This document shows, piece by piece, positions 35,452-44,557 of a DNA stretch of 64,000 nucleotides. Under the pieces are notes generated by a model. It did no database searches. It worked only from the letters and a program-made list of their open reading frames with translations, and was not told the DNA's origin. Source of the DNA: Sphingobium fuliginis (GTDB lineage: Bacteria > Pseudomonadota > Alphaproteobacteria > Sphingomonadales > Sphingomonadaceae). The DNA lies in NCBI RefSeq assembly GCF_004152845.1, contig NZ_SEON01000001.1:310001-374000 (forward strand). The letters run 5' to 3'. Within the stretch, counting starts at the first letter, position 1. Each line of letters starts with the position of its first letter. Made by a program: the position numbers and the translations under genes.

Positions 35452-35541
35452 TCTTGGCCTGGCCAAAAGCCACCCCGCCCCGCAACCCATGAAAAAGGGC
35501 GCCACCTCCCGGCAGCGCCCTTTCCCAATCCATAAACCCGG

Positions 35542-37491
35542 TCAGGCGCCCGCAGGCGACGGATCACCGAATGGCCCCTTGCGCCGGCGCGTCTTCGGGA
35601 TCGAAGACCCGGCCGCCGGGATCGCGGACGGCTTGATCGTCGTGCCGTCATCACGGGTGATCTCGCCCTTGTCGAGCAGCGTCTTGATTTCCTCGCCGCT
35701 CAGCGTCTCATATTCGAGCATCGCATTGGCGAGCAGGTGAAGCTGGTCCTCATGACCCTTCAGGATTTCCTGCGCCCGCGCATAGCCCTGCTCGACCAGC
35801 CCGCGGATTTCCTTGTCGATCAGCTTGGCCGTCTCGTCCGACATATGGACACGCTGGCTTTGCGAATAACCGAGGAATGTCTCGCCCTGCTGCTCTTCAT
35901 ATTGCAGGGGGCCGAGCTTGTCGGACATGCCCCATTGCGTAACCATGTCACGCGCGAGCTTGGTGGCATATTGAATGTCGCCCGAAGCGCCCGACGATAC
36001 CTTGTCATAGCCGAAGATGATCTCCTCGGCCACGCGGCCGCCCATGGCGACGGCCATGTTCGCGTGCATCTTGTCGCGGTGATAGCTGTAGCTGTCCCGC
36101 TCCGGCAGGCGCATCACCATGCCCAGCGCACGGCCACGCGGAATGATCGTCGCCTTGTGAATGGGGTCCGAGGCCGGTTCATGGACAGCGACGATGGCAT
36201 GACCCGCCTCATGATAGGCGGTCATCTTCTTCTCATCGTCGGTCATCACCATGGAGCGGCGCTCGCTGCCCATCATGACCTTGTCCTTGGCCGCCTCGAA
36301 CTCGTCCATGGCGACCAGACGCTTGCCGCGGCGGGCAGCCATCAAAGCCGCTTCGTTGACGAGGTTCGCCAGATCGGCGCCGGAGAAGCCCGGCGTGCCC
36401 CGCGCGATCGTGCGCGGATTGACGTCCGGCGCCAGCGGCACCTTCTTCATGTGCACGGCCAGAATCTTCTCGCGCCCCTCGATGTCGGGACGCGGCACCA
36501 CGACCTGCCGGTCGAAACGGCCCGGACGCAACAGCGCGGGGTCCAGCACGTCGGGACGGTTGGTCGCCGCGACGATGATGATGCCCTCATTCGCCTCGAA
36601 GCCGTCCATCTCCACCAGAAGCTGGTTCAGCGTCTGCTCGCGCTCGTCATTGCCGTTGCCGAGGCCCGCGCCGCGATGGCGGCCGACCGCATCGATTTCG
36701 TCGATGAAGACGATGCAGGGCGCATTCTTCTTCGCCTGCTCGAACATGTCGCGGACGCGACTCGCGCCCACGCCGACGAACATCTCGACGAAATCCGAAC
36801 CCGAAATGGTGAAGAAAGGCACGCCCGCCTCACCCGCGATGGCGCGGGCGAGCAGCGTCTTGCCTGTACCCGGCGAGCCGACCAGCAAGGCGCCCTTGGG
36901 AATCTTGCCGCCCAGCCGCGCGAACTTGCTCGGGTCCTTCAGGAACTCGACGATTTCCTGCAATTCCTCACGCGCTTCGTCGATGCCGGCGACGTCATCG
37001 AACGTCACCTTGCCGTGCTTTTCGGTCAGCAGCTTGGCCTTCGACTTGCCGAAGCCCATGGCCCCGCCCGCGCCGCCGCCCTTCTGCATCTGGCGCAGCA
37101 CGAAGAAGGCGATGCCCAGAATCAGCAGGAACGGCAACGACTGGTAGATCAGGATCATCCAGAAGCTCGGCTGTTCCTCCGCCTGGCCGGAATATTTGAC
37201 ATTATAGTCGTCCAGCAGGCCGGTCAGGCCGGGGTCGTTCACCGGGACAGTGCTGAATTTCTGCCCGCTGCTCAGCGTGCCGGAAATCCGGTCGGTGGCG
37301 ATGGCGACATCCTTGACCTGGCCTTCCTGCACCTTGGCGCGGAATTCGGAATAGGCGATGCCGGTCCCGGCGGTCGACGCCGTGCGGCTGTCGAACATGG
37401 AGACGAACAGCAGCAGGGCGACAATCACCCCCGCCCATATCATCGCGCTCTTGATCCAGGGATTACCCTGCGGGTCCTTCTCGTCGTTCAT
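35542..37491 (-). CDS. ftsH: ATP-dependent zinc metalloprotease FtsH
   Basis: A 649-residue membrane AAA+ protease. Two transmembrane helices (about 14-34 and 113-133) flank a periplasmic domain. The AAA module has Walker A GSPGTGKT (205-212; the second residue is Ser where Pro is usual), Walker B VFIDE (261-265) and the arginine-rich second region of homology. The zinc motif HEAGH is at 427-431. It degrades membrane and regulatory proteins. A heat-shock-type promoter lies just upstream, and tilS-cpoB precede it on the same strand. Confidence 0.97.
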   Translation of the reverse strand: MNDEKDPQGNPWIKSAMIWAGVIVALLLFVSMFDSRTASTAGTGIAYSEFRAKVQEGQVKDVAIATDRISGTLSSGQKFSTVPVNDPGLTGLLDDYNVKYSGQAEEQPSFWMILIYQSLPFLLILGIAFFVLRQMQKGGGAGGAMGFGKSKAKLLTEKHGKVTFDDVAGIDEAREELQEIVEFLKDPSKFARLGGKIPKGALLVGSPGTGKTLLARAIAGEAGVPFFTISGSDFVEMFVGVGASRVRDMFEQAKKNAPCIVFIDEIDAVGRHRGAGLGNGNDEREQTLNQLLVEMDGFEANEGIIIVAATNRPDVLDPALLRPGRFDRQVVVPRPDIEGREKILAVHMKKVPLAPDVNPRTIARGTPGFSGADLANLVNEAALMAARRGKRLVAMDEFEAAKDKVMMGSERRSMVMTDDEKKMTAYHEAGHAIVAVHEPASDPIHKATIIPRGRALGMVMRLPERDSYSYHRDKMHANMAVAMGGRVAEEIIFGYDKVSSGASGDIQYATKLARDMVTQWGMSDKLGPLQYEEQQGETFLGYSQSQRVHMSDETAKLIDKEIRGLVEQGYARAQEILKGHEDQLHLLANAMLEYETLSGEEIKTLLDKGEITRDDGTTIKPSAIPAAGSSIPKTRRRKGPFGDPSPAGA

Positions 37492-37512
37492 TCACCACTC
37501 TCTTTCACCCGG

Positions 37513-37542
37513 CAAGATAGGATGCCGCAGCAAAATCGCAAG
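37513..37542 (-). promoter_or_regulatory. RpoH-type heat-shock promoter of ftsH
   Basis: On the minus strand CTTG (37542-37539) is followed after exactly 17 bases by CCTATCTTG (37521-37513), a full match to the alphaproteobacterial RpoH consensus CTTG-N17/18-CYTATNT. The -10 ends 21 bases before the ftsH ATG. Confidence 0.7.
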
Positions 37543-37558
37543 CGCGCGCCTGCTAAGG

Positions 37559-37750
37559 TCAGCCGCCGATAAATTGCGACAGGGCGATATAGGCCAGGAT
37601 TACCGCGACCCCCGCCGACAGACCGCAAAGCATATAGCCGGTATAGAGCAGCATCGGCGGATGGGGTCGCTCCATCCGGTGATTACGCTGCGCCGCCGAA
37701 AGAATGACGCTGGCCAGGAGGCCATAGGTCACCGCCGCAAATTCAAACAT
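37559..37750 (-). CDS. Small two-helix membrane protein
   Basis: A 63-residue protein with two predicted transmembrane helices: FEFAAVTYGLLASVILSAA and a second around GYMLCGLSAGVAVILAYIAL. The ATG at 37750 places the first helix at the N-terminus. It lies between tilS and ftsH on the same strand, just upstream of the ftsH promoter. No family is recognised; a modulator of FtsH is conceivable from location but nothing in the sequence shows it. Confidence 0.55.
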   Translation of the reverse strand: MFEFAAVTYGLLASVILSAAQRNHRMERPHPPMLLYTGYMLCGLSAGVAVILAYIALSQFIGG

Positions 37751-37878
37751 GAATCGAAAATTCCCACGCTCAACTGGCTTCATTAACCAACATAGGCGTT
37801 AAGGAAAGGTCATTGCGCCCGATCAAATCGACGGATTGTTCGACGGATGCGCCAAGCCGTGGAACCTTTCCGTAACGA

Positions 37879-38823
37879 TCATTGCCAGCGTCGCTGGGGC
37901 GCCAGCGTCAGAGTCCAGCAGGCCCCGCCCTTCAGGATGAGGCGACCGATGCTCATCTTCTCGCCCCGGCGCGCCGCCGCGACCAGCCTGTCCACCGCTT
38001 CCCCGCGTGGCGGGGCGGCATCCGGCTGCAATCGCGCGATCATGCGGAGGATCAGGCGGCGCAACAATTCGCGGGGCAGGTCGGTCCGGTCCAGCGTCAG
38101 CCCGCCTCCACCCGCGTGCACATGGCGCGCTTCCAGATCGTCGACCGTCCAGTCCAGCGCCTCCTCCGCCTCGGCCAGAGCCGCCGCGCTGCGTCCCGCC
38201 GCCGCGGCGTCGATCCAGTCGACACCGGCCAGCGCCATGCGCAGGGCAGCCCGGTCGAAGCGCGCATCGCTGTTCGACGGATCGTCGACATGGGGCAGGC
38301 CGCGTTCCAGCGCAGAGGCGAGCAAGTCGGCCTTGCGCACGCCCAGCAGCGGGCGCAGCACCACGCCCTGCCGCGCCCGCACGCCGGCCAGCCCGCCCAC
38401 GCCCGCGCCCCGGTTGAGCCGCATCAGCAGCGTTTCCAACTGATCGTCCGCATGATGCGCCGTCAGCAGCCAATCCAGCCCCCGCGCTGCCCGCCAGCCT
38501 TCCAGCAGCCTGTACCGTTGCGCTCTCGCCCAGCTCTGAACATTGCCCCGAACCGCGCCGGTGGGATGCAGGGTGGCATGCGCGATCCCGGCGCCTGCGC
38601 ACCAGTCCGCCACCATCGCCGCCTCCGCTGCCGAAGCCTCGCGCAAGCCATGATCGACCGTGGCCGCCTCGACACGCCCTGGAAAGGCGCGCGCGGCGAG
38701 GTCGAGCAGCGCCATGCTGTCAGGCCCGCCGGAAACCGCCACGCCGAAACGAGCGCCGTCGGCATCCCCGACCAGCGCCATCATCGCCCGGCTCAGTTCC
38801 GCGACGGGATCGCCCTCGGCCAT
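37879..38823 (-). CDS. tilS: tRNA(Ile)-lysidine synthase TilS
   Basis: A 314-residue PP-loop ATPase with the N-terminal motif AVSGGPDSMALL (SGGxDS), a central HHADDQLETLLMRL and AGVRARQGVVLRPLLGV, as expected for TilS. It converts C34 of tRNA-Ile(CAU) to lysidine so that AUA codons are read. The short alphaproteobacterial form lacks the C-terminal domain of E. coli TilS. It follows cpoB by 7 bases, so they are co-transcribed. Confidence 0.93.
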   Translation of the reverse strand: MAEGDPVAELSRAMMALVGDADGARFGVAVSGGPDSMALLDLAARAFPGRVEAATVDHGLREASAAEAAMVADWCAGAGIAHATLHPTGAVRGNVQSWARAQRYRLLEGWRAARGLDWLLTAHHADDQLETLLMRLNRGAGVGGLAGVRARQGVVLRPLLGVRKADLLASALERGLPHVDDPSNSDARFDRAALRMALAGVDWIDAAAAGRSAAALAEAEEALDWTVDDLEARHVHAGGGGLTLDRTDLPRELLRRLILRMIARLQPDAAPPRGEAVDRLVAAARRGEKMSIGRLILKGGACWTLTLAPQRRWQ

Positions 38824-38830
38824 GGGGACT

Positions 38831-39742
38831 TCAGGCGGTGCACTTGGCCCTGGTCCGGCCCTTGTCCATCATGCCGCGCAGGCCGTTCGACAGGCTGGCG
38901 CCGTAGACCTGCTCCAGTTCCGCATAGACCTTGCAGGCGTCGGCGGGCTTTTTGAGCTGGATCAGCGCCTCGCCCAGATAGGCCAGGCTGTCGGCCGCAC
39001 GGTCGCCCTTGGGCCGCTTCTGGTAATTTTCATAGAAGGCGACCGACGCCAGCGCCGGCTTGCCGTCGTCCAGATAGGCGCGGCCCAGCAGGTTCGCCGC
39101 CTTGCTGGCGACGGGACTGGCGCCATATTTATCCACGGTCGCCTTCAGCTGCGCCTGCGCCTCCGGATAGAATTTCGCGTCCCACAGGCGGAAGCCATAG
39201 GTGTAGGCGTCGTCGGCCTCATTACCCGTCGAGGGCCGCTCGATCGCGGCGACGGCGGTCTTTCGTTCCTCGCTCGCACCATTGGCGGCCGGGCGCGGCG
39301 CACCTGGCCGCGCCGATGCGGTGGTGGAGGCCGGAGCGGCCGAGGCGGAGGGGCCGACCGCCGGCGGCACGACCGCGGGCGCGGCACGGCTTTCCTGTTC
39401 CGCCTTGTAGCGGTTGAACGCCTCTTCCAACTGCTTCAGCTTGAAGCTGTTTTCCTCCACCTGCCCGGTGATCGAGGCCAGTTGCGATTCCAGCGCATTC
39501 ACCCGCGCCGTCAAATCCGCCACCGGCGTGGAGGCAGGCGATCCCGGCACCACGGCCGGCGCGGCGGGACGCGTGATCTCCGCCTCCAGCGGCGCGCCGG
39601 CCGGGAACACCTTGCGCTGGACCGCGCGCATTTCCTTTTCCAGACGGTCGACCCGAACATCGACGCTGACATTCTGGGCCGCGAGCGGCGGCGCGAGCGC
39701 GATGAGCGCCAGTGCAGCCGTCGCGAAAAAAGCGTTACGCAT
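38831..39742 (-). CDS. cpoB: Cell division coordinator CpoB (YbgF-like)
   Basis: A 303-residue periplasmic protein. A signal peptide (MRNAFFATAALALIALAPPL, cleavage near LAA-QN) is followed by a short coiled-coil region (DVRVDRLEKEMRAVQRKV and VNALESQLASITGQVEEN), a long Pro/Ala linker and C-terminal TPR repeats (about 170-300) starting at DDAYTYGFRLWDAKFYPEA. This is the layout of the Tol-Pal-associated CpoB that links envelope constriction with peptidoglycan synthesis. No tol or pal gene is in the window; tilS and ftsH follow downstream. Confidence 0.88.
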   Translation of the reverse strand: MRNAFFATAALALIALAPPLAAQNVSVDVRVDRLEKEMRAVQRKVFPAGAPLEAEITRPAAPAVVPGSPASTPVADLTARVNALESQLASITGQVEENSFKLKQLEEAFNRYKAEQESRAAPAVVPPAVGPSASAAPASTTASARPGAPRPAANGASEERKTAVAAIERPSTGNEADDAYTYGFRLWDAKFYPEAQAQLKATVDKYGASPVASKAANLLGRAYLDDGKPALASVAFYENYQKRPKGDRAADSLAYLGEALIQLKKPADACKVYAELEQVYGASLSNGLRGMMDKGRTRAKCTA

Positions 39743-39842
39743 GGATGATCCCCGACTTATATCCGGTGTTAACCATAGGGCGATAATCCGCCCGGTAAAG
39801 CGCGACTTTGCGCCAAATTCCGCTGAATCGCCCCTGAACGGA

Positions 39843-40745
39843 TCAGTCGGCCGCAGCGGGCGCAGGTGCGGCGGGCACCGGGGCGGCCGGACCCGTGGGA
39901 ACCGGGGCCGTGGAGGCCGGAGCCGCCTGCCCCTGACCCTGACCCTGCGCCGCGGCAGGCGCCGCCCGCGCCAGCAGCGCCTCCGCATTGACCGGCACAT
40001 CGGCGATGGTCCGGTCCGGCGGCCCCAGCGGCGCAATCGGCTTGCCGCCGACCGTCACGGTCAGCGCCTGCGGCCGGCCTGTCAGGATCATCGGATTGCG
40101 GGCATTGGCGGGAAGGGTGAAGCTTTCCCCCTTCTTCATAAGCCCGTCCTTCAGCCTCTCTCCCGCCTCGTCATAAATGCGCAGCCAGACATCGTCATTG
40201 GCGGTGAACAGCACGGTCTGCACCACCGGCGCCGCCGGGCGCGCGCCTGCTGCCGGCTTCGCGGTCGCGGGCGCGGGGGCACTTTGCTGCGCGGCGATCT
40301 CCTCGCCTGTCGGCGGCGTCATCACCTGCGTGCGCCAGACGGCGAAGCCGGCGACCAGGATCACGACGATTGCCGCCGCCGTCCAGGCCAGGGCCCGCGA
40401 TGGAACCCGCGCCGGATCGGCCGGTTCGAACGCCTCATAGCGGTTGCTGCCAAGGTCGGAATTATGCACCGCGTTGCGCACGTCGGCGGCGATCGCCACC
40501 TCGTCCACATCGATGGCGCGGGCATAGGCGCGGGCAAAGCCCACCGCATAGGGAATGCCGGGCAGGGCGGCATAATCGTCGCGCTCTATCGCCTCCAACT
40601 GCCGCTGGGCGATGCGCGTCCGCGTGGCGACATCCTGTATCGACAGTCCTTGCGCCTCCCGCGCGGCGCGCAGGCGCGCGCCCGGAGTATTGGGCTGCCG
40701 TTCCGGCGCCGCGACGCCGGGTTCCAGTTCAGGTTCTTCTGCCAT
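39843..40745 (-). CDS. RodZ-like HTH membrane protein
   Basis: A 300-residue protein with an N-terminal helix-turn-helix (TPGARLRAAREAQGLSIQDV to about residue 95), a single transmembrane helix (about 122-142) and a periplasmic DUF4115-like beta domain with VLFTANDDVWLRIYDEAGE. It ends in a long Pro/Ala/Gly tail. This is the organisation of RodZ, which links MreB to the membrane in rod-shape control. Located between cpoB and ptsP on the same strand. Confidence 0.8.
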   Translation of the reverse strand: MAEEPELEPGVAAPERQPNTPGARLRAAREAQGLSIQDVATRTRIAQRQLEAIERDDYAALPGIPYAVGFARAYARAIDVDEVAIAADVRNAVHNSDLGSNRYEAFEPADPARVPSRALAWTAAAIVVILVAGFAVWRTQVMTPPTGEEIAAQQSAPAPATAKPAAGARPAAPVVQTVLFTANDDVWLRIYDEAGERLKDGLMKKGESFTLPANARNPMILTGRPQALTVTVGGKPIAPLGPPDRTIADVPVNAEALLARAAPAAAQGQGQGQAAPASTAPVPTGPAAPVPAAPAPAAAD

Positions 40746-40847
40746 GCTGCTCCGCGACTTTTGAAGGCTGGCCTTGTCTCATTGCGGGACGGGGATTGTC
40801 AACGCCGCGCCGCCCCGGAAAGGCGGGATGCATCGCCGCGATCCCCA

Positions 40848-43124
40848 TTAATTCAATTCAATAGCATGTTCGCCGGCCCAGTCGACCAGCGCCGAACGAA
40901 TATCCGTCACGCCCTTGTCCAGCAGATCGCGCATGAACCGGCGCAGTTCCGCAGCATCGATGGTCCGGATCATCGCCTTCACCGGGCCGACCGATGCCGG
41001 GGTGATCGACAGGCGCCGCACGCCAAGGCCGATCAGCGCCATCGCTTCCAGCGTGCGCCCGCCCATTTCGCCGCAGACGCCGACCGGCACCTCATAGGTT
41101 TCACAGGCGCGCACCACGCGGTCCAGGAAGCGCAATATCGCGATGCTCAGCCAGTCGTAGCGCTCCGCCAGGCGCGGATGCGCGCGGTCGGCGGCGAACA
41201 GGAACTGCGTCAGGTCGTTGGTGCCGATGGAGAGGAAATCGAGCCTGGGCAGCAGGAGGTCCAGCACCTCCGCCAGCGCGGGCACCTCCAGCATCGCGCC
41301 ATAGCGCACCGCGACCGGCAGCTTCTTCTTCTGCGCCACCAGCCATTCGCGCTGATGTTCGACGAGCGCCTTCGCCTGCTCATATTCCCAGGGCTCCGAC
41401 ACCATCGGGAACATGACGTGCAGCACCTTGCCCGCCGCCGCCTCCAGCAGCGCGCGGGCCTGCGCCTTCATCAGGCCGTCTCGGTCCAGCGCCAGCCGCA
41501 AGGCGCGCCAGCCCATGGCCGGATTGTCCTCCAGCTCCTCCTCATCGTCGCGGGACATGTAGGGCAACGCCTTGTCGCCGCCGATGTCGACAGTGCGGAA
41601 GATCACCGGCCGGTCGCCCGCGGCATCAAGGACGTCTCGATAAAGCCGCTGCTGCTTTTCCCGCTGCGGCAAAGTGGCGGAGACGAGGAACTGGAATTCG
41701 GTGCGGAAGAGCCCGATGCCGTCCGCCCCCACGATGTCCAGCGCCTGCGCATCCTCCCGCAGGCCCGCATTCACCATCAGTTCGATCCGCTGCCCGTCCA
41801 CCGTGACGGACGGCAGGTCGCGCATCGCCGCGAATTCCGCGCGGCGCTTCTGCGTCACATGCAGCTTGTTCTCGAACGCCTCCTCCATGTCGGGCGTCGG
41901 ACGGATCAGCAGATTGTTGTCGGCGACGTCCATCAGGATCAGGTCGCCTTCGTTCACCTGATGGCGGATGTCGCGCACCCGGCCCAGCACCGGCACGCCC
42001 ATGGCGCGCGCGACGATGGTCACATGGGCCGTCAGCGACCCTTCCTCCAGGATCACGCCCTTCAACCGCCGCCGGTCATATTCCAGCAGTTCCGCCGGTC
42101 CCAGGTTGCGCGCGATGAGGATGGCGTCCTGCCGCAATCCGAGTTGCGCCGCCGTCCCGAGCTGCCCCGACACGATGCGCAGCAGCCGGTTCGCCATATC
42201 CTCCAGATCGTGCATCCGGTCCTGGAGCAGCGGATCGTCGATCTGGCGCATGCGCATGCGGGTGCGCTGCTGCACGCGCTCTATGGCCGCCTCGGCGGTC
42301 AGGCCGCTGTCGATCGCCTCGTTGATCCGCCTGATCCATCCTTCGTCATAGGCGAACATCTTGTAGGTTTCGAGCACCTCCTGATGCTCGCCCTCGGTGC
42401 CGAACTCGGCCGTGCCGGTCATGCGGTCGATCTGTTCGCGCATCTTGGTGAAGGCGGAAATGACGCGGGCCCGCTCCGCCTCCGTATCCTCGGCCACGGT
42501 ATGTTCGATATGGACGCGCGGCTGGTGGAACACGGCATGGCCCCGCGCCATGCCCATCACCAGTTGCAGCCCGTGCAGCACCGAGGAACCGGTATCCTGC
42601 ACCCGGCTGTCCAGCGGACCGTCATCGGCCAGTTCGGCATTGGCGATCAGTTCGGACAACACCATCGCCACGGTCTGCAGCGCCTCGATCTCGATCTCTT
42701 CATAACGGCGCGGCTCCACATGCTGCACGCACAGGACGCCGATCGCTCGCTCCCGCCGCACGATCGGCACGCCCGCGAAACTGTGGAACAGCTCCTCGCC
42801 CGTTTCGGGCCGATAGCTATAGTCGGGATGCGACGCCGCCTCGTCCAGGTTCAGCGTCTCGACATTGGTGGCGATCATGCCGACCAGCCCTTCGCCCATC
42901 GCCATGCGGGTGACGTGGACGGCCTCCTGCTTCAAGCCCCGCGTCGCGAACAGTTCCAGCAGCCCTTCGCGCACCAGATAGATGGAGCAGACCTCGCTCG
43001 ACAGCGATTCCCCGATGATCTCCACCACCTTGTTCAGCTTCGCCTGCGCGCTGGTGCGCGCGGCCATGACTTCCTGCAGGCGAATGAGGATCTGGCGGGC
43101 GGCGGCGGCGGGCGTGCTGGGCAT
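40848..43124 (-). CDS. ptsP: Phosphoenolpyruvate-protein phosphotransferase PtsP (EI-Ntr)
   Basis: A 758-residue EI-type enzyme. An N-terminal GAF domain (about 20-165) is followed by the EI swivelling domain with the phosphohistidine motif SLTAHVTIVARAMGVP, and the PEP-binding TIM barrel with FRTEFQFL, GGDKALPYMS, SIGTNDLTQFLFAADR and GVCGEMGG. It passes phosphate from PEP to NPr in the nitrogen-related PTS. The C-terminus is normal. Likely regulated by glutamine or ligand binding to the GAF domain, as known for the family. Confidence 0.95.
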   Translation of the reverse strand: MPSTPAAAARQILIRLQEVMAARTSAQAKLNKVVEIIGESLSSEVCSIYLVREGLLELFATRGLKQEAVHVTRMAMGEGLVGMIATNVETLNLDEAASHPDYSYRPETGEELFHSFAGVPIVRRERAIGVLCVQHVEPRRYEEIEIEALQTVAMVLSELIANAELADDGPLDSRVQDTGSSVLHGLQLVMGMARGHAVFHQPRVHIEHTVAEDTEAERARVISAFTKMREQIDRMTGTAEFGTEGEHQEVLETYKMFAYDEGWIRRINEAIDSGLTAEAAIERVQQRTRMRMRQIDDPLLQDRMHDLEDMANRLLRIVSGQLGTAAQLGLRQDAILIARNLGPAELLEYDRRRLKGVILEEGSLTAHVTIVARAMGVPVLGRVRDIRHQVNEGDLILMDVADNNLLIRPTPDMEEAFENKLHVTQKRRAEFAAMRDLPSVTVDGQRIELMVNAGLREDAQALDIVGADGIGLFRTEFQFLVSATLPQREKQQRLYRDVLDAAGDRPVIFRTVDIGGDKALPYMSRDDEEELEDNPAMGWRALRLALDRDGLMKAQARALLEAAAGKVLHVMFPMVSEPWEYEQAKALVEHQREWLVAQKKKLPVAVRYGAMLEVPALAEVLDLLLPRLDFLSIGTNDLTQFLFAADRAHPRLAERYDWLSIAILRFLDRVVRACETYEVPVGVCGEMGGRTLEAMALIGLGVRRLSITPASVGPVKAMIRTIDAAELRRFMRDLLDKGVTDIRSALVDWAGEHAIELN

Positions 43125-43275
43125 GTGCCAAGCGCTAACAGATCGCGCGTCCGCTTTCCAAGGCGAATATGCGCGGTTCCAGCGGATTTTCCGTCTATGG
43201 ATATGGCGGAAATGGACGAGGCTTTCGTTTACAGCCTTAAAATCTCGAAAGTCAGCGAGTCAGGGAGACGAGCAT

Positions 43276-44433
43276 ATGGCAGAAATCGATACTAAAGCCT
43301 TCGAACAGGATCTGATCGACCGCGGCTATTCCCGCCGCCAGATGGGCAAGGTCGCGGCCCTGCTGGGCGCGGGCGCGGCCGCCCTGCGCGTCACCGGCGC
43401 CATGGCGCAGCAGGCGGCGAAGCCGGTGGAAGGCGCGGTGCGCATCGGCGCCAATGAATGCTGGACCGGCCCCTTCCCCGTCGCCGCCGAAGCCGCGTTC
43501 AAGCTGGTGCAGGAAGGCAATCGCTACGAACCGAATGACGAACATGCGAAGCTGTTCGCCGCCGTCGCCGCCGTGGAGGGCATCCCGGCCGACCGCATCA
43601 CCGCCTGGCCGGGCTCCAGCGATCCGCTGAGCCGCGTCGCCGTCGCCTATGCATCGCCCACGCGCGGCATCGTCACCGGCAACCCTGCCTATGAGGCGAT
43701 CTGGCGCACCGGCGACTGGCTGGGCGCGAAGGTGACGAAGGTGCCGCTCACCAAGGATTATGCCCATGACGTGAAGGCGATGCTGGCGGCCGATCCCAAT
43801 GCGGGTGTCTATTATATCTGCTCGCCCAACAATCCGACCGGCACGATGACCCCGCTGGCCGACATCCAGTGGCTGGCCGACAACAAGCCGAAGGACGCGA
43901 TCCTGGTCGTCGACGAAGCCTATATCCACTGGTTCGATGGTCCGAACGCCGCGAAGATGGCGGCCAGCCGCGACGACGTGCTGATCCTGCGCACCTTCTC
44001 CAAGCTGTTCGGCATGGCGGGCATGCGGCTGGGTCTCACCTTCGCCAGCCCCGCGATCATGGAAAAGATGATGCGCTATGACGGCGGGCAGGTGACCGCG
44101 ATGCTGCCGATGACCGCCGTCGCCTGCGGGACCGTGTCGGTGGCGCAGGCCGACCTCATCAAGGCCCGCCGCGCGGAAATGGTCGCCAATCGCGAAATGG
44201 CCATCGCCCACCTCAGGAAGAAGGGGATCAAGGTCATCCCCGGCAGCCAGGCCAATATGTTCATGGTCGACTGGGGAAAGCCGGCCAAGGCCATGCAGGC
44301 CGCCATCCTTGCGGAAAAGGTGCAGATCGGGCGCAACTGGCCGATCTGGCCCAATGTGTCGCGCGTCTCGGTCGGCTCGGCCGATGAGATGAAGGCCTTC
44401 TGCGATGCCATCGACAAGGTTTGGAAAGCCTGA
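43276..44433 (+). CDS. Tat-exported PLP aminotransferase (HisC-like fold), copy 1
   Basis: A 385-residue class I/II aminotransferase. PNNPTG (184-189), Asp213 and Tyr216 in VVDEAYIHWF, the PLP lysine Lys243 in FSKLFGM, and Arg251 are all present. Before the catalytic fold stands a twin-arginine signal: GYSRRQMGK (Arg20-Arg21), a hydrophobic alanine-rich stretch and AMAQQ as a cleavage site. This predicts export of a folded PLP enzyme to the periplasm. The closest fold is histidinol-phosphate aminotransferase, but the substrate is unknown. GGGAG precedes the ATG. A close paralogue follows. Confidence 0.85.
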   Translation: MAEIDTKAFEQDLIDRGYSRRQMGKVAALLGAGAAALRVTGAMAQQAAKPVEGAVRIGANECWTGPFPVAAEAAFKLVQEGNRYEPNDEHAKLFAAVAAVEGIPADRITAWPGSSDPLSRVAVAYASPTRGIVTGNPAYEAIWRTGDWLGAKVTKVPLTKDYAHDVKAMLAADPNAGVYYICSPNNPTGTMTPLADIQWLADNKPKDAILVVDEAYIHWFDGPNAAKMAASRDDVLILRTFSKLFGMAGMRLGLTFASPAIMEKMMRYDGGQVTAMLPMTAVACGTVSVAQADLIKARRAEMVANREMAIAHLRKKGIKVIPGSQANMFMVDWGKPAKAMQAAILAEKVQIGRNWPIWPNVSRVSVGSADEMKAFCDAIDKVWKA

Positions 44434-44467
44434 TCCAGGTTAACGGCTCATAAAATTTCAGGAATCC

Positions 44468-44500
44468 GGAGGCGGCGCATTGTGGAAATGCGCCGCCTCC
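44468..44500 (+). terminator. Intrinsic terminator between the aminotransferases
   Basis: GGAGGCGGCGCAT and its complement form a 13-bp perfect stem around TGTGGAA, followed by TTCGTTTCCC. The two paralogues are therefore probably separate transcripts. Confidence 0.75.
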
Positions 44501-44557
44501 TTCGTTTCCCCCGGTGGAATATGCGCAGTTGATGGAACAACTAGGGGAACAGACGAC

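Noticed and set aside
39414..43295. 1293-codon open frame on the plus strand
   Set aside because: It runs antisense across cpoB, the rodZ-like gene and ptsP, which all have intact domains. Long antisense frames are expected in GC-rich DNA, and its translation is low-complexity His/Arg/Gln with no motifs.
44480..44557. Upstream extension of aminotransferase copy 2
   Set aside because: The in-frame sequence before ATG 44558 begins within the terminator hairpin of copy 1 and would bury the twin-arginine motif.
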